Origin: UBA3478 sp036782715
GTDB taxonomy: Bacteria; Bacteroidota; Bacteroidia; Flavobacteriales; Flavobacteriaceae
DNA: 64,000 nt
Assembly: GCA_036782715.1 (NCBI GenBank)
Contig: DAIPYN010000003.1
Span: forward strand, 1-64,000
Direction: 5' to 3'
Numbering within the stretch: position 1 is the stretch's first letter; every line of letters begins with the position of its first letter. Shown here in pieces: positions 43,049 through 52,112 of the stretch. The translations under genes were made by a program, and so were the position numbers. The notes under the pieces were generated by a model. It saw nothing but the letters and a program-made list of their open reading frames with translations, was not told the DNA's origin and ran no database searches.

Positions 43049-45232
43049 ATGTCTAAAAAGAAGAAAAAACAAAAAAGTAAGGGAACAGGATTGACTAAAA
43101 TGTTGTTCGAATTTTTAGAAAGTCATCCTGATAAAGCTTACAACTTTAAACAGATAGCCTCTGCTTTAGATTTAAGAGATACCCACACCCGAAATGAACT
43201 ACTTAAGCGAGTAAAAAAGTTGGTAAGTGAAAAGCGTATTAAAGAGCCTGTAACTGGACACTATCAATTATTGAACGATACATCTGAAGTTTATGAAGGT
43301 ATTATTGATTTGAATAGCTCTGGAAATGGATATATTATTTCAGATCAGTTAGAAGATGATTTATTTGTTCATTATACTAACCTTAAAGGAGCCTTTCATA
43401 AAGACAAAGTATTATTCAAAGAAAATAAACGCTTTAAAAAAGGAAATAAGGCTGAGGCTGTCATAACCAAAATTATAGAACGCAATCAAAATACTTTTGT
43501 TGGTATTGTTGAAAAGAGCCCTAAGTTTTTATTTGTTAAACCTTTATCTTCTAAAATACATACTGATTTTTTTGTCAAAGAAAGCCTTGTAAAAAAGGTG
43601 GAATCCGATGATAAGGTTATAGTAGAGATCGTTAACTGGGGAAGTGCGAATAGAGCTCCTGAGGTTAGAATTATTGAAAATATTGGTAAAACTGGGCTTC
43701 ATCAGACTGAAATCCATGCTATCCTTGCTGAGTATGGTTTGCCTTTATTTTTTGAACCAGAAGTACAGCAATATGCAGATCGTATTGATACCTCGATTAA
43801 ACAGGAAGAAATAAGTAAGAGAAGAGATTTTAGAGATGTTCTCACATTTACTATAGACCCTACCGATGCTAAAGATTTCGACGATGCGCTATCGTTTAAA
43901 GTATTAGATAACGGTAATTTCGAAATTGGAGTGCATATCGCAGATGTTTCTCATTATTTAAAGGAAGGTTCTATTCTTGACGACGAAGCCTTTGATCGAG
44001 CAACTTCTGTGTATTTGGTTGATCGGGTTGTACCTATGCTTCCAGAAATTTTATCAAATAAAGCGTGTTCGCTAAGACCTAATGAAGAAAAATATACGTT
44101 CTCCGCTGTTTTCGAGATTACATCTAAAGCTAAAGTGGTTAATGAGTGGTTTGGTAGAACGGTCATTAATTCTAACGAACGTTTTGCTTATCACGAAGCA
44201 GAATATATTATAGATACGGGTGATTTAATAATACCTGAAGAAATTTCTATTCGATCTTCAGGTAGTTACTCTATTGATAAAGAAATAGTTAATGCTATTA
44301 AAACTTTGAATGAATTAGCAGTTATATTTCGATCACAGCGCATGAATTCAGGTGCTATATCTTTTGATAAAGAAGAGGTTAAATTTCATTTAAATAAAAA
44401 TAATGAACCGGTCGGAGTCTTTTTTAAACAAAGTAAACAAGCGAATAAGCTAATTGAAGAGTTTATGCTTTTAGCCAATAGAAGTGTTGCTGCATTTATT
44501 GGTAAACAAAAAAAGACTTTCATATATCGTATTCACGACGAACCTGATTTTGATAAATTACAAGCATTAAATGGAGTGATTTCTAAGTTCGGACATCAGC
44601 TTAATTTAAAAGATCGTAAATCAATAAGTACCTCTATTAATGCTTTATTGTCAGACGTTCATGGAAAGGTGGAACAGCAATTAGTTGATACACTTACTAT
44701 TCGAAGTATGAGTAAAGCTGTTTACTCTACCGATAATATTGGTCATTATGGATTAGCTTTTGATTTCTACTCCCATTTTACTTCACCCATTCGCCGTTAT
44801 CCGGATGTAATGGTACATCGATTATTACAACATTATTTGGACGGTGGTAGTAGTGTTGCAGCGGAACCTTATGAATTAAAATGTAAACATTCATCAGAAC
44901 GTGAAGTTTTAGCTGCTAATGCTGAAAGAGATTCGATTAAATATATGCAAGTAAAATTTATGGCTCAATTTGTGAATCAAGAGTTTGAAGGGGTTGTTTC
45001 TGGGGTAACTGATTGGGGTATTTATGTCGAGCTTTTTGAAAATAAATGTGAGGGAATGGTTCGAATCAGAGATATTGGTGATGATATCTATTCTTTTGAC
45101 CAAGAACAATACGCCTTAGTAGGTCATAAAACAGGAGATACTATTCAATTAGGGCAGACGGTAAAAATACGGGTGAAGAATGCTGATGTATTGAAGCGTC
45201 AAATAGATTTTGAATACCTAGAAAAGGTATAA
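43049..45232 (+). CDS. rnr: Ribonuclease R
   Basis: A 3'-5' exoribonuclease of the RNB family that degrades structured RNA. In order it has a basic start with a winged-helix-like region (about 1-75), cold-shock domains (about 80-240), the RNB domain with catalytic acids in DPTDAKDFDDA (270-280), and a C-terminal S1 domain (GVVSGVTDWGIYVEL). The 727-residue length is normal. The coding sequence is unusually AT-rich for this window (28-35% G+C in two 60-base samples). Confidence 0.96.
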   Translation: MSKKKKKQKSKGTGLTKMLFEFLESHPDKAYNFKQIASALDLRDTHTRNELLKRVKKLVSEKRIKEPVTGHYQLLNDTSEVYEGIIDLNSSGNGYIISDQLEDDLFVHYTNLKGAFHKDKVLFKENKRFKKGNKAEAVITKIIERNQNTFVGIVEKSPKFLFVKPLSSKIHTDFFVKESLVKKVESDDKVIVEIVNWGSANRAPEVRIIENIGKTGLHQTEIHAILAEYGLPLFFEPEVQQYADRIDTSIKQEEISKRRDFRDVLTFTIDPTDAKDFDDALSFKVLDNGNFEIGVHIADVSHYLKEGSILDDEAFDRATSVYLVDRVVPMLPEILSNKACSLRPNEEKYTFSAVFEITSKAKVVNEWFGRTVINSNERFAYHEAEYIIDTGDLIIPEEISIRSSGSYSIDKEIVNAIKTLNELAVIFRSQRMNSGAISFDKEEVKFHLNKNNEPVGVFFKQSKQANKLIEEFMLLANRSVAAFIGKQKKTFIYRIHDEPDFDKLQALNGVISKFGHQLNLKDRKSISTSINALLSDVHGKVEQQLVDTLTIRSMSKAVYSTDNIGHYGLAFDFYSHFTSPIRRYPDVMVHRLLQHYLDGGSSVAAEPYELKCKHSSEREVLAANAERDSIKYMQVKFMAQFVNQEFEGVVSGVTDWGIYVELFENKCEGMVRIRDIGDDIYSFDQEQYALVGHKTGDTIQLGQTVKIRVKNADVLKRQIDFEYLEKV

Positions 45233-45239
45233 AAAAAAG

Positions 45240-45310
45240 AGGCATCGAGCGGATTCGAACCGCTGTACAAGCTTTTGCAGAGCTCTGCCTAGCCACTCGG
45301 CCACGATGCC
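45240..45310 (-). tRNA. tRNA-Cys (GCA)
   Basis: The cloverleaf folds with acceptor GGCATCG/CGATGCC, anticodon loop CTGCAAA (anticodon GCA) and T arm AGCGG-TTCGAAT-CCGCT. The discriminator base is U73, as expected for tRNA-Cys. CCA is not encoded. A run of eight T follows the 3' end on the minus strand. Confidence 0.97.
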
Positions 45311-45320
45311 AATTAGGTGG

Positions 45321-45328
45321 CAAATTTA
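45321..45328 (-). promoter_or_regulatory. -7 element (TAAATTTG) for tRNA-Cys
   Basis: A perfect TAnnTTTG ten bases upstream of the tRNA 5' end on the minus strand. No -33 TTG was found, so co-transcription with folB is also possible. Confidence 0.5.
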
Positions 45329-45349
45329 CATTAAAATTTCTGCTTTTTC

Positions 45350-45712
45350 CTAAGTATCTCTTTGTCTGATGAGTTTTACAGCCACTGAGTCGACATTTGC
45401 TCCTATAGGGGGGTTTATTTTAGCAACATAAACAGAGGTTTTTAAAAGACTTGGAAACGAAATAAAGAATCTTGAAATAATACGTTCAGCCACATGTTCT
45501 AAAAGTTTTGAAGGTATTGCCATTTCTTCAGACACAATAGCGGTAGCATCTACATAATCAATAGTGTCTTTTAATTCATCACTCCCACACGATTTTTCTA
45601 ATGATGTGTATAAAATTACATCTACACGATAATCACTACCAATGATAGATTCTTCTTTTAAACATCCGTGATAGGCGTATAACTTAATGTTGTTAAGGTG
45701 TATTTCTCCCAT
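45350..45712 (-). CDS. folB: Dihydroneopterin aldolase
   Basis: Cleaves dihydroneopterin in folate synthesis. The 120-residue protein has the family pattern IHLNNIKLYAYHGCLKEE near the start, YVDATAIVSEEMA in the middle, and LLEHVAERI. Its start is four bases from a TACTTTTG element (minus strand), suggesting a leaderless message. Divergent from glnS. Confidence 0.93.
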   Translation of the reverse strand: MGEIHLNNIKLYAYHGCLKEESIIGSDYRVDVILYTSLEKSCGSDELKDTIDYVDATAIVSEEMAIPSKLLEHVAERIISRFFISFPSLLKTSVYVAKINPPIGANVDSVAVKLIRQRDT

Positions 45713-45716
45713 AAAG

Positions 45717-45724
45717 CAAAAGTA
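45717..45724 (-). promoter_or_regulatory. -7 element (TACTTTTG) four bases before folB
   Basis: A perfect TAnnTTTG on the minus strand ending four bases before the folB ATG, the same spacing as at rbfA, ybeY and holB. Confidence 0.5.
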
Positions 45725-45732
45725 GGAAATGC

Positions 45733-45740
45733 TACCTTTG
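45733..45740 (+). promoter_or_regulatory. -7 element (TACCTTTG) for glnS
   Basis: A perfect TAnnTTTG 20 bases before the glnS ATG. It faces the folB element across eight bases. Confidence 0.5.
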
Positions 45741-45760
45741 TATTACTATAATATGCCCAA

Positions 45761-47446
45761 ATGGAAGAAGCTAAGCGATCATTAAACTTTATTGAACATA
45801 TCATTGAAGAGGATTTGTCACAATCTAACTGTTCAAAAGAATCCTTACGTTTTAGATTTCCTCCAGAGCCTAATGGTTATCTACATATTGGTCACGCTAG
45901 CTCTATCTGTTTGAATTTTGGCTTAGGTAATAAATATAATGCCCCTGTTAATCTTCGTTTTGATGACACTAACCCTAGTAAAGAAGAACAAGAATTTGTG
46001 GATTCAATTAAAGCAGATGTTTCTTGGTTAGGTTTTCAGTGGGCCGAGGAGTGTTATGCATCAGATTATTTTGATCAGTTGTATATATGGGCTGAAGATT
46101 TAATAAGTAAAGGCTTAGCTTATGTAGATTCTCAATCAGCTGATGATATTGCGGCTCAAAAAGGAACTCCTACCACAGCAGGAATTTTTAGTCCTTTCAG
46201 AGATCGAACGATTCAAGAAAATTTGGATTTGTTTAGAGAAATGAAAGCCGGAAAACATGCTGAAGGAACTCATGTTCTTCGAGCCAAAATTAATATGAGC
46301 TCTTCAAACATGCTGATGAGAGATCCCATACTTTATCGTATAATGCATAAACATCACCATCGTACTGGTGATAAATGGTCTATTTATCCAATGTATGATT
46401 GGGCACATGGTCAAAGTGATTATATCGAACAGATTTCACACTCTTTATGCACTTTGGAGTTTGCTATGCACCGTGAGCTTTATGACTGGTGTTTAGACCA
46501 AATTATTGATCCTAGTAAACTAAGACCCAAGCAGCGAGAATTTGCGCGCAGAAATTTTTCTCATACCGTTGTTAGTAAGCGAAAATTATTACAACTGGTT
46601 AATGAAAAATACGTTGACGGATGGGATGATCCTCGAATGCCTACCATATCAGGAATGCGACGTAGAGGATATCCGCCTTTAGCTATTCAGAAATTTGCAG
46701 AAGCGATAGGTATTGCGAGGAGAGAAAACGTCGTTGATTTATCTGTTTTAGAATATCACGTTCGTGAGGAATTGAACCGAACCGTTCCAAGAGTTATGGT
46801 CGTTTTAGACCCAGTAAAAGTGGTTATTACCAATTATCCAGAGGATAAGGTAGAATGGTTAGAGGCTGAAAACAGTCCTGAAGACCCTACATTAGGCTCT
46901 AGGAGTATACCTTTTTCAAGAGAATTTTATATTGAGAAGGCTGATTTTAAAGAAGAAGCTAATCGTAAATTTTTCAGATTAAAGCTTGGTGGAGAAGTTC
47001 GTTTAAAGAATGCTTATATCATTAAAGCAGAATCATGTGTTAAGGATGAAGATGGAAACATTACAGAAATCCATTGTACCTATGATCCTAAAAGTTTAAG
47101 CGGTAGCGGGACACCAGAATCAGAGCGCAAGGTTAAAGGTACCTTACATTGGGTTGCTGCAAATACGGCGGTTGAAACTGAAGTTCGTCTTTACGATCGT
47201 CTATTTACAGACCCTACCCCTGATGCTCATAAAGACAAAGACTTTTTAGACTTTGTAAACCCCAACTCTTTAGAAATTATTAAGTCTTATGCAGAGCCTT
47301 CACTGAAAGAAGCTAGGGCAGGTACCTCTTTTCAGTTCCAAAGAATGGGTTATTTCGTGTTAGAACAAAACAACGGAAAGCAATTTATTTTTAATCGCAC
47401 AGTGGGTCTTAGAGATAGCTGGGCGAAGCTGGAGCATAAAGATTAG
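45761..47446 (+). CDS. glnS: Glutaminyl-tRNA synthetase
   Basis: Charges tRNA-Gln directly with glutamine. It is a class I synthetase with HIGH at residues 42-45 (GYLHIGHAS) and a KMSKS-like VVSKRKL. The GlnRS-specific anticodon-binding beta-barrels fill the C-terminal third. Length is 561 residues. Its stop abuts that of gltX with no base between, the two genes being convergent. Confidence 0.96.
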   Translation: MEEAKRSLNFIEHIIEEDLSQSNCSKESLRFRFPPEPNGYLHIGHASSICLNFGLGNKYNAPVNLRFDDTNPSKEEQEFVDSIKADVSWLGFQWAEECYASDYFDQLYIWAEDLISKGLAYVDSQSADDIAAQKGTPTTAGIFSPFRDRTIQENLDLFREMKAGKHAEGTHVLRAKINMSSSNMLMRDPILYRIMHKHHHRTGDKWSIYPMYDWAHGQSDYIEQISHSLCTLEFAMHRELYDWCLDQIIDPSKLRPKQREFARRNFSHTVVSKRKLLQLVNEKYVDGWDDPRMPTISGMRRRGYPPLAIQKFAEAIGIARRENVVDLSVLEYHVREELNRTVPRVMVVLDPVKVVITNYPEDKVEWLEAENSPEDPTLGSRSIPFSREFYIEKADFKEEANRKFFRLKLGGEVRLKNAYIIKAESCVKDEDGNITEIHCTYDPKSLSGSGTPESERKVKGTLHWVAANTAVETEVRLYDRLFTDPTPDAHKDKDFLDFVNPNSLEIIKSYAEPSLKEARAGTSFQFQRMGYFVLEQNNGKQFIFNRTVGLRDSWAKLEHKD

Positions 47447-48928
47447 CTACAGTTTTTCACAAGCGATATTGATACGCTTTTTAACGGTGTCAATTCCTAA
47501 GAAGTTAATTAATTCATCGACTGAGGGTCCTTTAAGGCTTCCTACTAATGCGATACGAAGCGGGGCCATAATTTTACCCATTCCTATTTCGTGCTTCTGG
47601 CAAAAGTCATGGATCGCTTTTTTCACTGGCTCAGAACCTTCCTGAACCAGCGCTAAGTCTTCTAAGAATGCTTGTAATAATTGTGGCGTTTCTTCTTTCC
47701 ATTGTTTTTTAACAGCTTTCTCATCATAACTTTCAGGTTCCTTAAATAAATATTGTTGATCATTGAGGTCATCAATTTTTATTAAACGCTCCTTGATAAG
47801 TGAAACACCGGCAACGAGCACGTTTTCGGGAACGGTATCGAAATGATTGTTTCTCTTTTTATAACGGCTTGCGATCTCTGTAGGGTCTAACTTTTGAAGT
47901 GCTTGCGCATTGAACCAGTTGAGTTTTTCTAGGTCAAATCGCGCCCCTGATTTTTGAACACGACTCAGACTGAACTTTTCAACCATTTCTGCTAAAGTCA
48001 TTTCTTCGGTATCATCTCCAGGGTTCCATCCGAGTAGACCTAAAAAATTTAAGAGTGCTTCAGGTTCGTATCCGGCTTCTTTGTATCCGATAGATTCATT
48101 CCAAGATAATGGAAACACAGGGAAACCTCCAGCTTCGCCATCTCGTTTGCTAAGCTTTCCTTTTCCTGTTGGTTTCAGCAGTAGTGGCAGGTGTGCAAAT
48201 AAGGGGGGTGTCCATTCAAAGGCCTGATATAACAAGGTGTGTAACGCTAATGAGGGTAACCACTCTTCTCCCCTAACCACGTGAGTTATTTGCATTAAAT
48301 GATCGTCAACCACATTCGCTAAATGATAAGTGGGCATACCATCGCTCTTATATAGCACCTTATCATCTAAAGTATTCGTATTAACAGTGATTTTTCCCCT
48401 TACCTCATCATGGAATACGATCTCTTTATTTTCTGGAGTTTTAAATCGAATAACAAAGTCTTCACCATTTTCAATACGAGATTGAGTTTCAAACTCTTTC
48501 AAAGAAAGACTATTGTTAAGCTCTTTTCGGTTTAATGGCCCATATAGAAATCGTTCACCTCTTTTTTCTGCGATCTCTCTGTAATTAGTTAAATCTTCGG
48601 AACTATCGAATGCATAATACGCCCACCCCTTAGCAACAAGCTCTAAAGCATATTTATGGTAAATTTTTTTTCTTTCACTTTGACGATAGGGTCCTAGTGG
48701 TCCACTTTTATTGGGGTCCTCATCTGCCTCTATTCCTAACCAAGCCATAGATTGAAGGATATATTCTTCAGCGCCCGGCACATAACGAGACTGGTCGGTG
48801 TCTTCAATTCGTATAATAAACGTACCACCTAGGTTTTTTGCCAGAAGATAGTTGTACAAAGCTGTTCTGACACCTCCTATGTGTAGAGGTCCTGTTGGAG
48901 AGGGGGCAAAACGTAGTCTTGGTTGCAT
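47447..48928 (-). CDS. gltX: Glutamyl-tRNA synthetase
   Basis: Charges tRNA-Glu. The class I signature is PTGPLHIGGVRTALYNYLLA (residues 11-30), with KMSKS as KLSKRDG. The 493-residue length is normal for a bacterial GluRS. Since glnS is present, it probably need not charge tRNA-Gln. It is convergent with glnS and divergent from ybeY. Confidence 0.96.
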   Translation of the reverse strand: MQPRLRFAPSPTGPLHIGGVRTALYNYLLAKNLGGTFIIRIEDTDQSRYVPGAEEYILQSMAWLGIEADEDPNKSGPLGPYRQSERKKIYHKYALELVAKGWAYYAFDSSEDLTNYREIAEKRGERFLYGPLNRKELNNSLSLKEFETQSRIENGEDFVIRFKTPENKEIVFHDEVRGKITVNTNTLDDKVLYKSDGMPTYHLANVVDDHLMQITHVVRGEEWLPSLALHTLLYQAFEWTPPLFAHLPLLLKPTGKGKLSKRDGEAGGFPVFPLSWNESIGYKEAGYEPEALLNFLGLLGWNPGDDTEEMTLAEMVEKFSLSRVQKSGARFDLEKLNWFNAQALQKLDPTEIASRYKKRNNHFDTVPENVLVAGVSLIKERLIKIDDLNDQQYLFKEPESYDEKAVKKQWKEETPQLLQAFLEDLALVQEGSEPVKKAIHDFCQKHEIGMGKIMAPLRIALVGSLKGPSVDELINFLGIDTVKKRINIACEKL

Positions 48929-48946
48929 AGTTTCTTATTTGGAAAG

Positions 48947-48954
48947 CAAAGGTA
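48947..48954 (-). promoter_or_regulatory. -7 element (TACCTTTG) for gltX
   Basis: A perfect TAnnTTTG on the minus strand, 18 bases before the gltX ATG. Confidence 0.5.
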
Positions 48955-48977
48955 GCCATTCACCTAAAATCTATTGA

Positions 48978-48985
48978 TATCTTTG
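48978..48985 (+). promoter_or_regulatory. -7 element (TATCTTTG) four bases before ybeY
   Basis: A perfect TAnnTTTG ending exactly four bases before the GTG start of ybeY; predicts a leaderless message for the ybeY-mnmG operon. Confidence 0.5.
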
Positions 48986-48989
48986 TTAG

Positions 48990-49409
48990 GTGATTAGAGA
49001 TGTCGATTTTATAAACTTTCCTGATTGGGCCGATCATTTAGCCGTTAAAGCCTGGCTCTTGTCTGAGATGGATCTATTGAACCTTTCTCTAGAAGTTGTT
49101 TATTCCTTTATGTCTGATGAGGAGCTTTTGAAATTGAATAAAGAACATTTAGACCACGACACTTATACAGATATCATTACTTATGATTTTAGATCTGAAG
49201 GTCTCGAGGAAGCCAATCTATGTATTAGTTACGAACGCGTTGTTGCTAACGCGTTAATCTTTGAGGTTTCGAATACTGACGAACTGTGCAGGGTTTGTGT
49301 ACATGGCTTATTGCACTTGGCTGGGTATGATGACAAAGACGAGGTCTCTAAGAGTGAAATGCGTAATCAAGAACAACTTGCATTAAAAAGGTTCCACGTG
49401 GAACATTAA
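48990..49409 (+). CDS. ybeY: Endoribonuclease YbeY (rRNA maturation factor)
   Basis: A metalloprotein acting in 16S rRNA 3' maturation and ribosome quality control. The zinc motif is HGLLHLAGYDD, where the third ligand position, usually His (GYDH), is Asp. Relatives in this phylum also vary here. The start is GTG at 48990. The last codons (FHVEH then stop) are formed by a parS-like palindrome (49391-49404), so the protein end is shaped by the DNA site. mnmG follows after three bases. Confidence 0.93.
   Translation: MIRDVDFINFPDWADHLAVKAWLLSEMDLLNLSLEVVYSFMSDEELLKLNKEHLDHDTYTDIITYDFRSEGLEEANLCISYERVVANALIFEVSNTDELCRVCVHGLLHLAGYDDKDEVSKSEMRNQEQLALKRFHVEH
49391..49404. other. parS-like ParB-binding site inside the 3' end of ybeY
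   Basis: GTTCCACGTGGAAC is a perfect 14-base palindrome matching the core of the chromosomal parS consensus. The flanks are G and A, giving 15 of 16 positions of TGTTCCACGTGGAACA. It encodes the F-H-V-E-H end of YbeY. Confidence 0.85.
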
Positions 49410-49412
49410 GAT

Positions 49413-51281
49413 ATGTTTGCAGAAGAATATGATATAATTGTAGTTGGTGGAGGTCATGCCGGAGCCGAAGCTGCGGCTGCAGGTGCAAATATGGGAATGA
49501 AAACCCTCCTAGTTACCATGAACCTTCAAAACATTGGGCAGATGTCTTGCAACCCTGCCATGGGCGGCATTGCTAAGGGCCAGATCGTTCGTGAAATTGA
49601 TGCCCTCGGTGGGTACAGTGGTTTGGTTAGCGACGAAAGTGCTATTCAGTTTAAGATGCTCAATCGATCAAAAGGGCCGGCTATGTGGAGTCCAAGAACA
49701 CAGAACGACAGAATGCTTTTTGCTGAATCTTGGAGGATACGACTAGAACAAACTCCATTACTTGACTTTTATCAAGAAATGATTACGGGATTGGTGATAG
49801 AATATGGTCGTGTTTCTGGAGTGAAAACAGCGCTAGGAATCGATATTCGCGCTAAAGCAGTCGTTCTGACCAATGGAACTTTTCTAAATGGGTTAATTCA
49901 CATTGGCGAGAAGAACTTTGGTGGCGGTAGAGCCGGTGAAAAGGCTAGTACCGGTATAACAGAACAATTGATCGACTTAGGTTTTGATAGCGGAAGAATG
50001 AAGACCGGTACACCACCTCGGGTTGACAGTCGATCTTTGGATTATTCTAAAATGACCCCTCAACCGGGTGATGCGACTCCTGGTAACTTCTCCTATCTTC
50101 GAAATTTTAGACTTGACCAGCAGCTAGACTGCCATCTTACTTATACCTCCACCGAGGTTCATGACTTACTTAGAGAAGGATTTGATCGTAGCCCAATGTT
50201 CAATGGTAATATTCAAAGTATTGGGCCTCGTTATTGTCCTTCTATTGAAGACAAGATTAATCGTTTTGCAGAAAAGGATAGCCATCAAATTTTTGTTGAA
50301 CCGGAGGGTTGGAAAACCGTAGAGGTTTATGTCAATGGATTTTCCACCTCTCTCCCAGAGGATGTGCAATACAAAGCCTTACGAAGTGTCGCAGGCTTTG
50401 AAAATGTTAAGTTTTTTAGGCCTGGGTATGCTATTGAGTACGACTACTTTCCCCCTACTCAATTAAAGAATACGCTAGAAACTAAATTAATTGACGGGCT
50501 GTTCTTTGCAGGGCAAATTAACGGGACCACCGGATACGAAGAAGCTGCGAGCCAGGGTTTAATGGCAGGGTTGAATGCGGCCTTGAAGGTTAAAGAGAAG
50601 GATGCATTGGTCCTCAGAAGAGACGAGGCGTACATTGGTGTCCTTATAGATGATTTAATTACCAAAGGCACAGAGGAGCCGTATCGAATGTTTACCTCTA
50701 GAGCAGAATATCGGACACTTTTGAGGCAGGATAACGCAGACCTTAGGCTTACTGAGCGTTCATACCATTTGGGGCTTGCCAAAGAGCCTAGACTTAGAGC
50801 CTTGGAAAGAAAAATTGCCCAAACGGAGCAAATCGTTGGTTTTTTAGACAATGAATCCTATGATTTTAATGAAGCGAACAAGCTCCTAAATAAAGTTTCT
50901 TCAACACCTGTTAAGCAACACGATAAACTTAAAAAACTGCTTTCTAGACCAGAGGTTAATCTTGAAGATCTTCGAGGTTTACCGAATGTTTGTGAGTTTT
51001 TTGACAGGCATGATTTTGATTCTGACTCTTGCGAACAAGCAGAAATTCAAGTCAAGTATGCCGGCTACATAGAGAAGGAAAAGAACAACGCTGACAAGCT
51101 TTCCAGATTAGAATATGTCAAAATCCCTGATAATGTAGACTATTCCACAATGACCTCTATTTCTTTTGAGGCACGTGAAAAACTGAATAAAATAAGACCT
51201 GCAACGGTTTCTCAAGCTTCTAGAATCAGTGGTGTGTCTCCATCAGACATCAGTGTTTTATTAGTACATCTGGGCCGATAG
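49413..51281 (+). CDS. mnmG: tRNA uridine-5-carboxymethylaminomethyl modification enzyme MnmG
   Basis: With MnmE, modifies the wobble uridine of several tRNAs. The FAD-binding GGGHAGAEAAAAGANMG is at residues 12-28. Other family blocks are MSCNPAMGGIAKG, FLNGLIHIG and GLFFAGQINGTTGYEEA. The 622-residue length is normal. In many bacteria this gene (gidA) lies near oriC. Here it is flanked on both sides by parS-like sites, and it is the second gene after ybeY. Confidence 0.97.
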   Translation: MFAEEYDIIVVGGGHAGAEAAAAGANMGMKTLLVTMNLQNIGQMSCNPAMGGIAKGQIVREIDALGGYSGLVSDESAIQFKMLNRSKGPAMWSPRTQNDRMLFAESWRIRLEQTPLLDFYQEMITGLVIEYGRVSGVKTALGIDIRAKAVVLTNGTFLNGLIHIGEKNFGGGRAGEKASTGITEQLIDLGFDSGRMKTGTPPRVDSRSLDYSKMTPQPGDATPGNFSYLRNFRLDQQLDCHLTYTSTEVHDLLREGFDRSPMFNGNIQSIGPRYCPSIEDKINRFAEKDSHQIFVEPEGWKTVEVYVNGFSTSLPEDVQYKALRSVAGFENVKFFRPGYAIEYDYFPPTQLKNTLETKLIDGLFFAGQINGTTGYEEAASQGLMAGLNAALKVKEKDALVLRRDEAYIGVLIDDLITKGTEEPYRMFTSRAEYRTLLRQDNADLRLTERSYHLGLAKEPRLRALERKIAQTEQIVGFLDNESYDFNEANKLLNKVSSTPVKQHDKLKKLLSRPEVNLEDLRGLPNVCEFFDRHDFDSDSCEQAEIQVKYAGYIEKEKNNADKLSRLEYVKIPDNVDYSTMTSISFEAREKLNKIRPATVSQASRISGVSPSDISVLLVHLGR

Positions 51282-51295
51282 GTTCCACGTGGAAC
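51282..51295. other. parS-like ParB-binding site after mnmG
   Basis: GTTCCACGTGGAAC again, with the same flanking G and A as the ybeY site. It begins at the first base after the mnmG stop codon, between it and the methyltransferase gene. It is 1,891 bases from the first site. Confidence 0.85.
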
Positions 51296-51302
51296 ACATA
51301 TA

Positions 51303-52112
51303 ATGAATATTAAAGATCACTTTTTAAGCCAAGAAACGTTTCGAATCGAAAGAGACGAAAAAACCGGCGTGCTAACGACTAGACCAATTCCAGAAAATTT
51401 ATCTAGTTATTATGAAGCTGAAAATTATAGGTCTCATGGTAGTCAGCATAAAGGCTTGATTGATTACCTGTACTCCATAGCTAAGGTTCTGAGAAATAGA
51501 AATAAAAGAAGGTTGCTAGAGAGACACCACAACTCATTTGGTTCAGTTCTCGATATTGGTTGTGGCGACGGAGCCTTTCTTTCTGTATTCGAAGACAAAC
51601 ATATTTCTGGTGTCGAACCTTCTGCTAGGGCGCGTGAATTATGTAGGAAGAAGGGCTTGGCGGTTGCCTCTTCCCTATCAGATATCAACGAAACATTTGA
51701 TATAATTACCCTCTGGCATGTATTAGAACATCTTCCTAATTTAAAAGAAGATTTATCAACCATTAACACCCTCCTTTCAGACGAAGGCAGATTGTTTGTT
51801 GTAGTACCCAATTGTAAAAGTTGGGACGCTGAATATTACAGTGAGTTTTGGGCTGGCTATGATGTTCCAAGACATATTTGGCATTTTGATAAGGAAAATC
51901 TTGAACGCACATTGACGTCTGTCGGTTTTGAAATAACAGCTTACGAACCACAGATATTTGACCTTTTTTATGTGGCTTATCTTTCTGAAAAGTATAAGGG
52001 TTGCCAATTTCCGCTACTAAGAGCTTTTTTGTTTGGGGTTTACACCGTTCTTACTAATAAAGCTTCAAAAAAGCCATCTGCACTGCTTTTTGTTGCTAAA
52101 AAAGCCAAATAA
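51303..52112 (+). CDS. Class I SAM-dependent methyltransferase
   Basis: A 269-residue protein of the Methyltransf_23 type. Motif I is VLDIGCGDGAFL. Further conserved parts are ITLWHVLEHLPN and LFVVVPNCKSWDAEYY. Such enzymes often act on sugars or lipids of the envelope; the substrate is unknown. It follows mnmG by 21 bases, with a parS-like site in the gap, and is probably in the ybeY-mnmG operon. Confidence 0.92.
   Translation: MNIKDHFLSQETFRIERDEKTGVLTTRPIPENLSSYYEAENYRSHGSQHKGLIDYLYSIAKVLRNRNKRRLLERHHNSFGSVLDIGCGDGAFLSVFEDKHISGVEPSARARELCRKKGLAVASSLSDINETFDIITLWHVLEHLPNLKEDLSTINTLLSDEGRLFVVVPNCKSWDAEYYSEFWAGYDVPRHIWHFDKENLERTLTSVGFEITAYEPQIFDLFYVAYLSEKYKGCQFPLLRAFLFGVYTVLTNKASKKPSALLFVAKKAK

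Noticed and set aside
48278..48292. CACGTG in gltX (AACCACGTGAGTT) as a parS site
   Set aside because: Only half the palindrome is kept; the arms do not pair.
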